The notes beneath the pieces are model-generated. The model was given only the letters and a program-made list of their open reading frames with translations, searched no databases and was not told where the DNA came from. From positions 115,749 to 179,748 of the forward strand of contig NW_024468543.1 in assembly GCF_001632365.1 (NCBI RefSeq): 64,000 nucleotides of DNA, written 5' to 3'. The DNA is from Laetiporus sulphureus 93-53. Lineage: Eukaryota; Basidiomycota; Agaricomycetes; Polyporales; Laetiporaceae. This document shows positions 1-11,019 of this stretch, piece by piece (positions within the stretch are counted from its first letter, which is position 1; the number at the start of each line of letters is the position of its first letter). The translations under genes were made by a program, and so were the position numbers.

Positions 1-4
1 GCAG

Positions 5-238
5 ATGGGATGGGAAGATGAAACAGAGGAGGCGGTTCGGCTTCTGCCCACTAAGGACCACCAGTGGTTTCCGGAGATGGAAAGTATCCCAGCATCGTAC
101 TACTTCATGGCGTTGGAACGGCGGCGTAACCGTCCAAGATCCCTTCCAAATCTCTCAGTCACTAATATGATCGTCACCGTGGTTGTATTGATGTTCATTC
201 TCGTGCTTTTCAGCCCGTCGACCCCAAAGCCGCATTAG
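5..238 (+). CDS. possible 3' exon of a membrane protein (partial)
   Basis: An open frame of 77 codons runs from near the window edge to a TAG at 236-238. Its last third is a hydrophobic stretch (about residues 52-70, rich in Val, Ile, Leu, Met and Phe) preceded by an Arg-rich segment (RRRNRPR). This would suit a C-terminal membrane anchor with a basic cytosolic flank. I do not recognise the protein. The ATG at position 5 is only the first one in the window, and the real start or upstream exons may lie outside it. The reading frame ends just before the tandem duplication begins at about 265, so this is single-copy flanking sequence. Confidence 0.3.
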   Translation: MGWEDETEEAVRLLPTKDHQWFPEMESIPASYYFMALERRRNRPRSLPNLSVTNMIVTVVVLMFILVLFSPSTPKPH

Positions 239-1346
239 TGGGACACTGGTCTGTAATCTGTATCTGACAATATATTAGGTGTGCCGCATGTTCGTGGCAT
301 TGTGCGCTTGGCTCTGGATCACGAAACTTTTGATACATGATGCATGATATATAATATAAATATGTCAGCATCCTTGATATCCCTCCGCTGGCAATAACTT
401 GCTTCATGATCTTGCCGCCGCTCCACTACACCTGGCGGATTAAGAGACCTGAGGCCTGCCTGAGGAGTCGGAACATTCGCATTACAAAATAAAGCAATAC
501 TTTCACAGTACAATCCTTGCAGTCATTTCCGCTTTAGTTGCTCTCCACTTCGTAGGCATCGCTTCGAATTTTGCGAAGCCCCTCTTAAGCTTTCCCGCAC
601 TAGGTTGATGAGTGCGGCTGCGTTAATCCTTGCGAGGAAAAGACATTCGACTCTTTATCATCCATTGTGCTGCTAAGACTGCATGACTGACTCAGGTGTC
701 CTAGTGGTATTAGCAACGAGAACAAGATGTTGCGTGAAGAAGCACACGTCTAGGTTGTGTCTAAGAGCGATTCTCCGAGCTGATGCTCGTGAAGCAGTGT
801 GTGGCACTGTATGCAGAGCGCGTCTTCAGGTGAATGGACTGTCCAGCGGGCGAAAGTTGGCCTCAAATCGACGTGTTCGCTAAAGTGTCAAAGTCATTGA
901 TTTACTAGTGACAGTTAACGTATAGCAGCAACCGGCCACAAGTTCAGCCACAGCTGTATAGGGCGCGCGGTCACACGGGCCACGCGTCGACCATACCGCG
1001 AACAGAGGCGGCGGCGGACGTGTTTCAGACTCTTTCCGTTTGTCATGGCGGCTGCTCTGTCGATTGTCTCAGATTCGTCGTTCCGACTTCTGGTGACTCG
1101 GTTTAGGCTGTCAGAATCATTCAAGTGGCCCTGTCGACCCTGATCTGGCCAGATTCATTCAATCCATTCACTTCATAATGCGACCATCGCGCACAGAAAC
1201 GAAGAGATTCTATAGTAGAAGACACAAAGATCAATGGCGTCGTATACATACCCCTACGTACCATCGTTCTCGACATGCTCTGGCCGTCTCACACAGCCCG
1301 GAAACGAAACAGCTCGCGAACGACGTCCCGCAGTAGTATTCGAGGC
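239..1346. other. non-coding start of unit 1
   Basis: No gene is evident. The stretch is present in unit 2 (17553-18721), where it carries an extra 50-base insertion after the GGCAATAAC motif near 17685. Small frames here are not kept between the copies. It is the 3' side of the family B gene that ends at 1347. Confidence 0.5.
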
Positions 1347-2315
1347 TTAGAAAAGCATGGGATCGGCCGCAGTGTCATGCGTAGATACTGGTGCCTCCTT
1401 CAAACGAGCCACAGCAGCCATGCAGTAAATGTCCTGCGTGGCCCCGGTGTCAGCGCAGATACCCTGCATCACCTTTGGCGATGTCTGTAGGAAAGGATCA
1501 TGTCATGCGGTGAGTATTTGTCGAGTTTCGAAGCAGCATGTGGGACTCATCACAATTCTCTGCCTCTTCATAGGCCTCGGTCCGACAGGGGCCTGCCTCA
1601 CTCGTTCGGTACGGGACGCGGTCGCTCGCAGAGCCCTTGATAGCCTTCCGAGGTCGGCATCGCTTGATTCCAATACTTCCACTTCCAATGCCGTCTGCTT
1701 AGTGATGACGATTCGGCCATCCACTTCATGACAGCCCCATAGTCCCTTTCGTAAAGCATAGGACGACTCAGGTGGCGGGATCGGCTGAGGCATCATCAGC
1801 CGAACGTTGTGGGGACCGTCCATGTAGGTCGTAGGATTGCCGGACCTGTCCATGAAGACCCTCGTTTGGTGCAGCTGGGAGGATGTATGAATTATCCGTT
1901 TATGCAAGAATCATGTGCGCCACAGGAACTCACCACGAACCACTTGCTCACATAGTTTCCGTCACTGTCAGTCCGGCTCTTCCAGTCCGAGAGCCTCTCC
2001 TCGAAACTTGAAGGCCAGTTTGGATCGTAGAATGGCCACAGAGGGCGATGGTCCCCGTCGACCGAACCCTGTACGCGTTGGTAAGTGCACAGAATAAAAC
2101 GGACACTGATTGGCGAGCTGACGTACGGAACCGCTGTCCGTGAACGTTTTATCTTCTGCATTTGCAAGGGCGTCCGCATCAAATTCTTGCTCATCGTCGA
2201 ACCACGAGTCCGACTCGTCGCTCCATTTGGTGGGGGATGCCACGACCGTGCGGTGATCGTCTTCCGGATTCACTAACGTGGTATTCCAGTCGCATTCCAT
2301 AGGGCAGGTGACCAT
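1347..2315 (-). CDS. family B protein, unit 1 copy 1 (unknown function)
   Basis: Four exons can be read on the minus strand: 2315-2127 (63 codons), 2068-1934 (45 codons), 1874-1554 (107 codons) and 1484-1347 (45 codons plus stop), about 260 residues. The introns are 58-70 nt with GTACGT or GTGAGT donors. All lie in phase 0. Exon 1 is acidic (WSDESDSWFDDEQEFD). Exon 2 has an aromatic run (WPFYDPNW) and DSDGNYVSKW. Exon 3 has PHNVRLMMPQPIPPPES and CHEVDGRIVITKQ. The same exon lengths and the MMPQP, CHE and DG-V-ITKQ motifs occur in the gene at 6708, which supports the model. The donor of intron 3 is altered: ATGAGT here against GTGAGT in unit 2. A GTGATG three bases upstream could replace it. 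There is no recognisable domain or signal peptide. A cassette core lies 200 bases upstream, with a TATAAAGG-type box near 2453. Confidence 0.7.
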
Positions 2316-2509
2316 GGCTCTGTGGTATGGGCAATGGACAGCGAGGCTAGTGGCCCGAGAACAAAAGCAAACAGAAGTTCTGCGTGGCGAAGAAAGTGGT
2401 CGAGCAGGCGAAGATTGAAAAAAGAGCTGGGGTGCAACTGCCTTTATAATCGCGTCGGAGGTCGAAGTGCCACTCGAACCAAACAGCGCGAGTCGAACAC
2501 GTTGTTGCA

Positions 2510-2658
2510 GGCGCCAACGCGTCTGTGGCGGCGGCCACACTTGCTCATGGATGCATCGCTTCGGGAGATCTCGGTAAGAAACTAATCGGTCATATATACT
2601 TTGTGAGCGATCTAACGCTACTTGCTACTGAGATAATGTAGTTGAAACAATATCCTAG
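2510..2658 (-). promoter_or_regulatory. intergenic cassette (3' block plus promoter core)
   Basis: Read on the minus strand, the 3' block (CTAGGATATTGTTTCAACTAC, 2658 downward) follows the end of the family A gene. The core GCCACAGACGCGTTGGCGCC (2529-2510) follows, then AACGTGTTCG, then a TATA-type box, then the ATG of the family B gene at 2315. The core contains ACGCGT and TTGGCGCC. Confidence 0.75.
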
Positions 2659-2715
2659 AAAAATCTTCCGGACAGACGATAAAGCCCCTCTCCTCTTCCG
2701 GTTTCAAACGGTCAC

Positions 2716-4397
2716 TCAAAACCAATGGCCATCCTCTTCGTAGCGGTACTTGTCATCCTCACTCTGGACATGGTCTTCCAGCACCATCTCCATCAATGGT
2801 GGTCGCGGTGAAATCCTCCCCGCCTTTTCCTCTACCTCCTTCCGCCAGGCTCTCCAGGCGTCCGTCTGCTTTTCCCAAATTGCAAAGCTCATGAGATCAA
2901 GGGCGCAGTGTGCCTTCGCGGCCTCTTTGATGACTCCCATGCGGAGACGGAATGCTTTGTCTTGCTCCTCGCGCCGCTTGAGACGGGCCATTCGCCGAGC
3001 GCGGTACTCTTCCAGAGTCTTCTTGAAGGACCGCTTCTGGCCAGTCTTAGAAGCACTTGACTCGCTGGCCTCGTTGCGTGCTGTGGCCTCAATCTTGCCC
3101 TCCTGGTCCATGCTGAGCTCCCACTGTTGCTAATAAATCATTTAAGACCCACTCACCAGTAATCCATCCACTTCAGAGCCTTCTGCAAGATGTTCGGCCT
3201 TACCCGCGTGCATGTGCAGCTGCTCGAATAAGGCAGCCATGTACGCCCGCCACGCCGTGTCTTCGTCGAGCCACGGACACGAAGCCATCAATGCCTCCGT
3301 CGCCAGCTGGGAGACGGCCTCTTCCATCGTCTCATCATTGTCTGTGGTCATCTTCGTCTCCGTCTCCGGAGTCGCATCCATCCCATCTTCCTGTCCGTGT
3401 CGCTGCGACAAACGCTCCTGGGCCCCATCGTCGCGGTGAGCTTCGTTGTATTTGCCCAGCCACCTGGCAATCTCTCCCGCGAAAGCTTCTACAGATGCAG
3501 GCTCTCCCTTTGATGAGACAAGTGGTTCCTTCAGGGGTGGGGCCAGCAGATGGTCAGGAATCGTGGCGTCAAAATGTCCGGTCTTCGTGTCACGGTCCAG
3601 GTGCGTGGCCGGGAAGCCGAACAGCGGGGAGAGCGGCGTAGAGAGGAGGTCTGACTGGTCGGAGTCAGTGTTGCGGTCCTCCGAGATGCTGTGTGCCTCA
3701 ACCGGGCCATTGCTATCGATGTCGCCCTTAGCAATGCCATGATCCTTCAAGACGTGGGTTAATCATTGTGATACCTCGAGGCGAAGAGCGGGTTGTGTTG
3801 AACATGCCACTCACCGATGACATGACGGAAACCCTTTCTGAGATCGTATAATGCTTATTATCACCTTCCTCAACATGGTCATCGTGGTTCCAGCCATCGA
3901 TGTAGGAAACAGAGACCGCAACTGAACCAGCAAGCGAAAGCTCCTCTGCCGATCGCAAGTATCCCTCGGTTCCATAGCCACAGCGCTGCGATGTGGTGAG
4001 TTCATGTCTCTGCAGTTATCAATGCTCTCCAACTTACCACAGGTGCATGTCTGAAGTGACTGTCCTTGTCGTCAACCGCAATGGCCATGGTCGGTGCGCG
4101 ACCAACCAGGTTGGCGAGGGTCAACTGTGGCGTCCCCAAGAAACGCGCAGAATGAGCATCAATGACCGGTGAGCACACAGGTTATCACGGATATATGGTC
4201 GGGTAACTTACTAGGATGATGCCCTCGTTATCGTTCGTGTAAATTTGTCTGCTCACAGCCGCCTCGGAGTCGATGTAGCCAGGCCTCTCTGAAGTGGCAG
4301 TGATCGGCGGAGGGCCATGCAGTTCAGCGCCTGGTCGAATCCTCTTCTTCACGGCCATGCGGGCCCTTCGTATGGCCTTCAGGAAAAAGGTGAACAT
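2716..4397 (-). CDS. family A protein, unit 1 (unknown function)
   Basis: Five phase-0 exons are read on the minus strand: 4397-4212 (62 codons), 4124-4038 (29), 3985-3815 (57), 3744-3157 (196) and 3123-2716 (135 plus stop), about 479 residues. The N-terminus is a basic amphipathic stretch (FFLKAIRRARMAVKKRIR) that could bind membrane or act as a targeting signal. Exon 3 holds SYIDGWN. Exon 4 starts with an acidic Ser/Thr region containing STPLSPL, then DEDTAWRAYMAALFEQL. Exon 5 is a charged helix with ARLKRREEQDKAF and AWRAWRKEVEEK. The paralogue at 34685 has the same exon plan and equivalent motifs (YLDGWN, PTPPSLS, DKTMAWDIFLGEIFYKL), so the model is well supported although the function is unknown. 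The last intron is only 33 nt. If it is retained, translation stops after four codons. Confidence 0.75.
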
Positions 4398-6707
4398 CGT
4401 CGCGAAGCAGGTCGAGTTTCAACGTCGGTGAGATGCGAGAATGGGATGAGGTAGGTTGAGAAGGCAGGTAGCTTTTGTGAGCGTGTATAGATGTACACAA
4501 GTAGTGTGCAAAGGGCGAATGTGTCAACGGTGAAGGGCACTCGTGATGGTCGAGGGGCAAGTGCGATAACAAAGGCGACGCGACGGAGTGGCTCATTTTG
4601 TAGGGGGCGCTTATTGTGCCTCGTGGCTGGTGGCAATGGCCCCAGCAACCCATCCAACTCCGATTCTCTTGGTATCCGACGCCATACGTGCAAGTGGCCT
4701 TGGTTCTGCAGATCTCTATATCATCCCGTTGGTGACCTCCGTAAAATGTGGTAGTTATTTGAGCAGGTGGTGCGTCCCCACTTCAGGTTGTCCTCAGGAT
4801 CCGACTGAACTATGAGTAGACCCCGAAGCCCCTTCCCAGAAATAACTTCCTATGAACGAAAGTGGGTCATGAACACAGCGTCGAACGGTATCGCTATATC
4901 TTAGAGCTTGGGCCTAAAGCGTAATACATCTCCATGTCATTTTCCGCTAGACCGCAGAAGTCGATTCGCCGCCGCTGACACATAACCTCATCGAGAATCC
5001 TACGCGTGCGTGCGCTCATGATTGTACGCACGGCCGCAGCTCTCTGCCTCATTTTTTATTCCCGTCGTTAGAGACACTGTTAACACACTCGCTCTGCTTT
5101 TTCTTTGGGAGTAAGAAAACATTCCTTGGGCCTCTTTGAAGATACAGTAAATGTTGCAATGTTTTCCTTCGATAGCAACCTGCGCTGCAGACAATTTTTC
5201 GATTCAGATTCTCCACTCTGAAACTCATCATTGAGCTTTAAGGCCTGCCCCATTTGGCTTGGCTTTTTTCTGTCGAAGCGATGGCTGAGTTTGCTGAAGC
5301 GATTCGCTAAGGACATCTGTAGTTATAGCCCAAAGCCAAATCGTATGTTTTAGTAATTCATAATGCGGCAATGTACCTCGCAAAGTCTCAGTGACACTCT
5401 ATTATCTGAGGCCTTCTCAAATTGAGAACCAGCATGTAATGACAACTGATTATACGCACAGCGAAGGGCAAAGTCCTGACCAGTTGCAAGGTATTAGTGC
5501 GATTTGTTTCCTCTACTGAGACACGATAACTCTGGTTTGATATATGGATGTGATGATGTGACCGGGAGGTCATCACGACTCCTTCGGAATACTGCGTCCT
5601 TGATGGGAAGCGACGAGACATCTTGACGTGTCGTTGAATCTTCCAATGTTCTCACAATTCAGATTGAGTCTGCATATGGGTTGTGCATAATTTCGTTTCC
5701 GTATGGTTCGGGGCACGTCCTCCATACATCTTCTCGTACTCGTCCGCAGTGCCGGTTCCGAGAGCTGTGCATTTCGATGCCCAAAACGCGCGCCACAAGC
5801 GCGTAAACGCCCGACGAAATTGAGCGCGTCGAGCACGAGATCGCGTCGCAGCCGTGCGAAGCGAGTAGATGATAATCTATATATTCTCTATCTACCGTAA
5901 AAGCGATCCTGTCGACGAAAGCTTCATGTATATACGATAAGAAGGCAATCTGTACGTTTGTAAGCACTTCAAGCGATGCGGCCACGTCTCGAAATTCAGC
6001 CGCAGCCATAGCGTAGCAAGGCCACAAGTCGCCACACACGCCCGTCCCCCAGGAGAAAAAGACTGCTTTCGTGCCGCTTGGTGAAGCCTTGTGCCGCTTT
6101 GCTGCCCATTATCCCGCTTCAATGCCATGCTAGCGGTAACTATAGAGACAGACATGTTGATGCGATGTAAAAAGTGACGCTTTCTTGACATAGCAATCTG
6201 AAGTGTGGACGCCACAGAGCCAAAGGCGGAATAAGCGCGCTTGAGGCGGCACTGAAAGCGGCGATTTACCCACGCCTCTCAGACACAGGCTCCGCGCGGT
6301 AATCGTCGACCTACTTTGACTGAGCCATGGCCGGCTGGCCCATCGATCCATCGTACGCATGCTATGAGTCCGTCGACAACTGTGTCTCCCTTAATCCTGT
6401 AGTTGTGCTGCAATACTGGACCAAATCGTCTTGATGGCGGTACGCCGAGTCCAATCCTCGATCGATCCGAGACAATCTATCCACCAAAACTGCAGCGGCA
6501 CGAAAGAGAGATAGCTAACGCTGTCGTGCAAGTGTTTCCATCTATGTAACTGATATCCTCAATCCGATCAAAACAGTCTACGTCTAATGAATTACATCGC
6601 AGCTCAGCCTGGGAGTTCATCGAGTCAGAGCACCAGTACCTCAGACAGCTTGTGTCGCACCGTGGGCCATGCGAATGACCGGAGGCGATGCCGTCTCCCT
6701 GATTGGA
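4398..6707. other. upstream region of family A gene and non-coding spacer
   Basis: Upstream of the ATG at 4397, the minus strand shows an ATAAGCGCC element near 4605. It resembles the ATATAAGCGCCC box of the family C genes at 13947. The rest (about 4900-6700) aligns with 22260-24040 in unit 2, but no reading frame stays open in both copies. I see no gene in it. Confidence 0.45.
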
Positions 6708-7595
6708 CTACTTCCGCAATGCTGCCGACGTGTTGCTTGGCTGGACCTTGCTGGACGAGAGCGAGGGACCGGTGACTGGCTTCTGTTGACCAGCAAAGCA
6801 CAGTGAACTCGGTGAGTATTCGTACAAACATTGCACGGCTATGTGCAGAACTCACCGAGAAGCATTTAGGCCACTGTTCTGGTGTCTGCCTCAAAGGTTT
6901 CGTGACCGACGGTGCCCTGGAGGTCTGCAAAAATGAAGGTACACGTCCGGCGTTATCTGGCATATTAATAGTCCCCGGTTGTCTGGTGATGACGACCTTC
7001 CCATCTTCTTCATGACAGTCCCAATTGCCAAAGAGTATGGTGTCAAAGCTCTCACGTGGGTGGACAGGCTGCGGCATCATCAATGGGATGGCGTGCGGGC
7101 CTTTGGTGTATATTTTTGCATGGCCAAACTTGTCCTTGAATATGCTTTCATATGTCTGCAAAGGAACTGGTCATGCTACTACACAATCATGTACAATGGC
7201 CATAGAACTCACCACGGTCCAATAAGACACAAAATTGCCGTCATCATCCGTCCGCTTCACCCATCTCGACCACCCCTCTCCCAGGTACACGCCCTCAGTG
7301 GGCATGACCCAGGGAGATGAGGGACGACTGCCGGAATCATCCCAATCCTTGAGGTCAACAGTGAGTGCACAGGACAATACGGGCATTGATAGGTTGGCTG
7401 ACGCACCGATTCGTCACTCATGCTCGTATCGTTTTGTGCTCTCATGAAGTCCATCGTCTGCTGGTAGTCATCCGCCGAGGCTGGGTCATCTCCCCAATCG
7501 GACCATTCGCTGGGGGATACAGCTTGCATATGCACATCTTCTCGAGGGTCCACTTGAAGGGCACTCTCTTCATCGTTCGGGGGAGGAGTGATCAT
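6708..7595 (-). CDS. family B protein, unit 1 copy 2 (unknown function)
   Basis: Four phase-0 exons are read: 7595-7407 (63 codons), 7347-7213 (45), 7155-6856 (100) and 6782-6708 (24 plus stop), about 232 residues. Exons 1 and 2 have exactly the same length as in the gene at 1347. Exon 1 is acidic and Trp-containing (SPSEWSDWGDDPASADDY). Exon 2 carries PWVMPTEGVYLGEGW and DDDGNFVSYWTV. Exon 3 carries IPLMMPQPVHP and CHEEDGKVVITRQ. Exon 4 is a short Ser-rich tail. The introns are 59, 57 and 73 nt with GTGCGT or GTGAGT donors. The start is the ATG at 7595, which is also the first Met in unit 2. No known domain is visible. The promoter shows a TATTTAAGG box near 7768 and a decayed cassette core at 7837-7854. 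Confidence 0.72.
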
Positions 7596-7836
7596 GATGA
7601 TATGGCGGTCAAAGAAGAACGAGTGGCAAGTGACCAGACAACAAAGGCGAACAATGAGAAGACAGCACACAGACTCAGATTCTATGCTCAGGGACTTTAT
7701 CGCGCAAGCGTGCAGAAGAGCCGATGGGGGTGTTGAACAGAACAAACGGGTCGAGTATGGCGGCCTTAAATAGCCGTGGCCACAGTCGAGGTTCAACATG
7801 AGCCAAACAATGTGGCCTGAACACGTTGTTCACTTA

Positions 7837-7854
7837 CGGCCAGACGTCTGTGGC
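7837..7854 (-). promoter_or_regulatory. decayed cassette core upstream of family B gene
   Basis: On the minus strand the sequence reads GCCACAGACGTCTGGCCG. It keeps GCCACAGACG but has lost the ACGCGT centre. It lies about 240 bases before the ATG at 7595, followed by AACGTGTTCAGG and a TATTTAAGG box. Confidence 0.6.
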
Positions 7855-8388
7855 GGCAGGCTCCACTCGCTTAGGGATACCTCCGGTCAAATATTATTCG
7901 GAGGCAATGGGCCATGTTGTGCATACATGGTACATTCATTTATTCCGGCCCGAATACTTAAGATATTGAATGTTGCTGCCTAGCGATTGGATTTCATGGC
8001 CGATACTTTCGCACTCCGGCCACGCTCAAGCATGTAGCCTGTCAAGGTCGTTCGCATTTTTTGCTTGGTCACTGACGTCTGGCCCTAGCGTGGATGGCGC
8101 ACGTAGTCTCACCTCGCTTCTACTTGGGCCTAAGCCCCCTCGAGCCCTCCTGCTTATTACGGACGGCAAGAGTGTGAAGGGGAGTGTGAGTAGCCCGACG
8201 GCAGGCGAGTTTATGTAGAGAAAAATCCCAAGAGCCGCACGATATTACTTTAACGCTTGTGAGGAAAGTCTGCACAATGCGATGTCTCGTATGGGGGAGC
8301 ACGTAACTCCCAATGTATCTAGTATCAAATTATTCTCCTGTGGCCCGAAGCGTGCGAGTGAAGGCGTTCGACTGCAAGTGGCCCAGAC

Positions 8389-8408
8389 GCCACAGACGCG
8401 TTAGCGCC
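8389..8408 (+). promoter_or_regulatory. orphan cassette core, plus-facing
   Basis: The sequence GCCACAGACGCGTTAGCGCC is intact and is followed by AACATGTTCGCGTCGCGCC, as in the functional promoters. No family gene follows before the convergent kinase-like gene at 9847, so this is a promoter without a visible gene. Confidence 0.65.
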
Positions 8409-8660
8409 CAAAGACAACATGTTCGCGTCGCGCCTGAGCATTGCGTACCTGACCCTCGCCACAGCCATCGAACTTTCTCCTCGGACTGTCACCGTGCCAC
8501 TCCATGCTAAAAGATTTTATGACTTGTTTCTGGGAAGCTATCAGGTAAAATTGCAGTCCGCGAAATGGTCCGCTATCGCCGACACCACTCGTCAGTTGTG
8601 TTTGATCGGCGAACTTGCAATATCGCATCCCACCGCTTTTCGAGTACGTGATAAAGCAGG

Positions 8661-9846
8661 TTGTAATAGGGGGATGGAGGATGAGGCGTGATCGGCCATT
8701 TGAACAACGACAGCAGGATGGTGAGCTTCTCCACTAACGTGGATCGTGTGCCGCGTACTGATTCTGCACCGCTGAAAACGGCACATCCGCTCCATGAAGT
8801 TTGCTCAGCTTCAACGGCATCACACCAGCTTATTTGAGTGCTATTACCACCTGTGGCGCTCATAGTATGGGGCAAACTGTGCAATGGCCGCCGAAGTCGA
8901 TGTTCAATCGCAGTCTGTTCTGGTTCGGGCAAGAACGTACGGCCGGCATCTAGCTCATTATTCTATTTTCTCCCTCTCAACGTGATTATTCTATGTTCTG
9001 GTGAAGGAATACGTGTGAGTACGTCACTGCATCTTCCAATGGCGGTAATTTGTGTCGGTAATGCGGAAGTTCATAAACGGTTAAGAGGCAACCACCAAAA
9101 CTTATTCCTATCTCACAGCTCACCCCACCTCTTGACATACACGGGGAACGGTCGTCATCAGGGCTGATTTTATCGTAATAGTTCGCATTCGGCGCTCTCG
9201 AAGAAATGAGCAAACGTGTGTACGTGCGAGCGCCTTAACCCAGAACTTCACATACAAGTAAGACACTGTCTTCTCTTCACTATGCCGTTGAATCCCCTCT
9301 TCATCTCGTACATCGTCGCGTGTGCGGGCGTAGAGCTGGAACGATGTTGTCGACTCAAGAACTCGGCTTTCATGCAAACGTTTGTAGGGCGACCATCATG
9401 TTCAAGCTAGGTCCAAGATTAAATAATGGAAATGTCCGTCGTCTCCCAAGCCAAATGGAGTTCGATAGGTAGAGGGGAAAGCCGGTCGTGCTAGCGCTAC
9501 TATAGATAATGAAAAGCTCGAGGTACTACACATTACGACACATCAATAGCGGCAAAGAATAGCTCGAAAACTGAGACTAACAAATCACAGAGACGAGCCA
9601 GCATTTCATGAAAAATCACGTTTAGGGGAAGGAGAGCGTGATTTGCACAAATAAACGGGACGCGAAGAAAACAGTTAGTTACTAGGAGAAAGACAATGGC
9701 CGAGAACAACGGTTGCAGAATATACTCGTTTGGAAAAACAAAACTTAGGGAGTCATCGTTCTACATTAGTTATTCGTTCGAATTCTATGGCAAGCAGAGA
9801 GGTTCGCTTACTACACGTAGCTTGGATATCGCAAGGCTATAACTTA
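8661..9846. other. spacer without visible gene
   Basis: This is AT-richer sequence downstream of the kinase-like gene, conserved in unit 2 at about 26000-27215. Short frames are not conserved between the copies. Nothing recognisable is seen. Confidence 0.4.
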
Positions 9847-10786
9847 TTACGCTATCCTGGGATTGCCGTTATCGTCCAGACCTAAAACGAACGTTCATTA
9901 TAACCCCATGTCAAATACAAGTTAACGTACCCAAGGTCGGATTGGATAATATCCACAAAAGTCTACTGATTTTACTCATCGTATGCAGATTGGAACTGGA
10001 CGGCCAGCCCAAGTGCTGCGCGACGGCGGCGGTGAACTGGACGCTCGAAGACATAGTATAGCTGGCGAATGATTCTGGCAGTAATCCTACTGCTCCGAAG
10101 TCAAAGAGGCACGTCCTCCCTTCGACATCGACGCCGAAGTTGCTCTCGTCCATGTCGGACTGCGTAAAGACCAGCCGCTCATTGCAAAGGCTGACGAGCG
10201 CTACTGGCGCGGACCTGGACGGAAGCCTCGTAATAGCCTAGCCCAAGTCATATGTTAGCGGATCGCGAACACTTAAGAAAATACAAGCACAATGCACCTT
10301 ATTCAAGTACCGCTCGATAGCCTGGATGCTTGAGAAAGACAGAGGCGCCTTGTAGTTCTTGAATAGATGATGGCGCGCGCGACCGCTTCCTAGAGGGCCA
10401 ATCCGAACACGGTCGGGAGGAGGAGTTGGAAGATCACGAAGCCACTGGATTGCCAGTGCCACCCTTTGGGAGAGGTCCGGGACTGGAGTGGGTGTAAACT
10501 TGATGTTCTCCATAACCATGTACGCCATCTGATCGTCACGGTGGAAGAATTGAATGACCTCGGGAACGCGTGGCGCGCTCATGTTGCTCTTTGCACACTG
10601 GAAGACGTACTTCTGCGTCTCAAATTCAGGGTACAGAGACTGGTAACTGTCGAATTTAACGAAGAATCCGTCGATGACGAGGCAACGTCTGTAACCATTC
10701 TCCCTCCAATGAGAGCGCTCATGTTCGGCGCAAGCGTGGATGATAGCGGCCTCGAAGGCGGCTGCGTCACCGGGCGTGGACGCCAT
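9847..10786 (-). CDS. kinase-like (APH/choline-kinase-type) protein, unit 1
   Basis: Three exons are read: 10786-10298 (163 codons), 10237-9931 and 9881-9847, about 276 residues. The N-terminal part (HWRENGYRRCLVIDGFFVKF) and VPEVIQFFHRDDQMAYMVME resemble the N-lobe of aminoglycoside-phosphotransferase-like kinases of Agaricomycetes. Exon 2 carries a catalytic-loop-like VFTQSDMDESNFGVD followed by CLFDFGAVGLLP, equivalent to the DFG region. The Asp and Asn are kept, while the usual His of the H-D motif is Gln. The substrate is unknown and could be a small molecule or a protein. The gene sits behind the same promoter type as the family B gene at 6708, with a TATTTAAC box near 11108 and a decayed core at 11169. 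The long leader (about 320 nt) may contain an intron. Unit 2 keeps an intact copy at 27216. Confidence 0.78.
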
Positions 10787-11019
10787 TGCTGTGTTCCTTG
10801 GATTTAAGCAAGGGTAAGGAAGAGCAATATAAGGAAGGATACGTACGAAGATAAAAGATAATGGGCTATAAGGGAGAATACTAGGTTGAAAACAGAACAC
10901 AGACGCAATGCTTTGGATGAAGACGCTTGAGTACTTAAAGGTTTGGAAGAGCGACAAAAGGATACGTACGAGGATGAAAGTCAAAGGAGAAGTTACTAAC
11001 GGTCGAGAGGAGACGAAAG

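Larger units (their letters stand above)
7685..8660. repeat. intra-unit direct repeat, copy a
   Basis: This stretch, from the GATGGGGGT promoter segment through the plus-strand core at 8389 to the CGCATCCCACCGCTTTTCGAG region, is repeated at about 11020-12000. Both copies occur in unit 2 (about 25010-25990 and a shortened 28370-28856). It consists of a minus-facing promoter, a spacer and a plus-facing cassette core, and no gene is visible inside it. Confidence 0.7.

Noticed and set aside
2047..2068. An apparent 22-nt intron in family B (GTGCACTTACC..ACAG)
   Set aside because: A standard 58-nt intron with donor GTACGT at 2126 ends at the same acceptor. The paralogue has the matching 59-nt intron with GTGCGT, so no ultra-short intron is needed here.
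8419..8691. Open frame MFASRLSIAYLTLAT, also at 11752 and 25748
   Set aside because: It starts inside the promoter cassette (GTTCGCGTCGCGCC region) and is related to non-coding promoter DNA of the family C genes. The three frames end differently, so the shared frame follows from DNA similarity.
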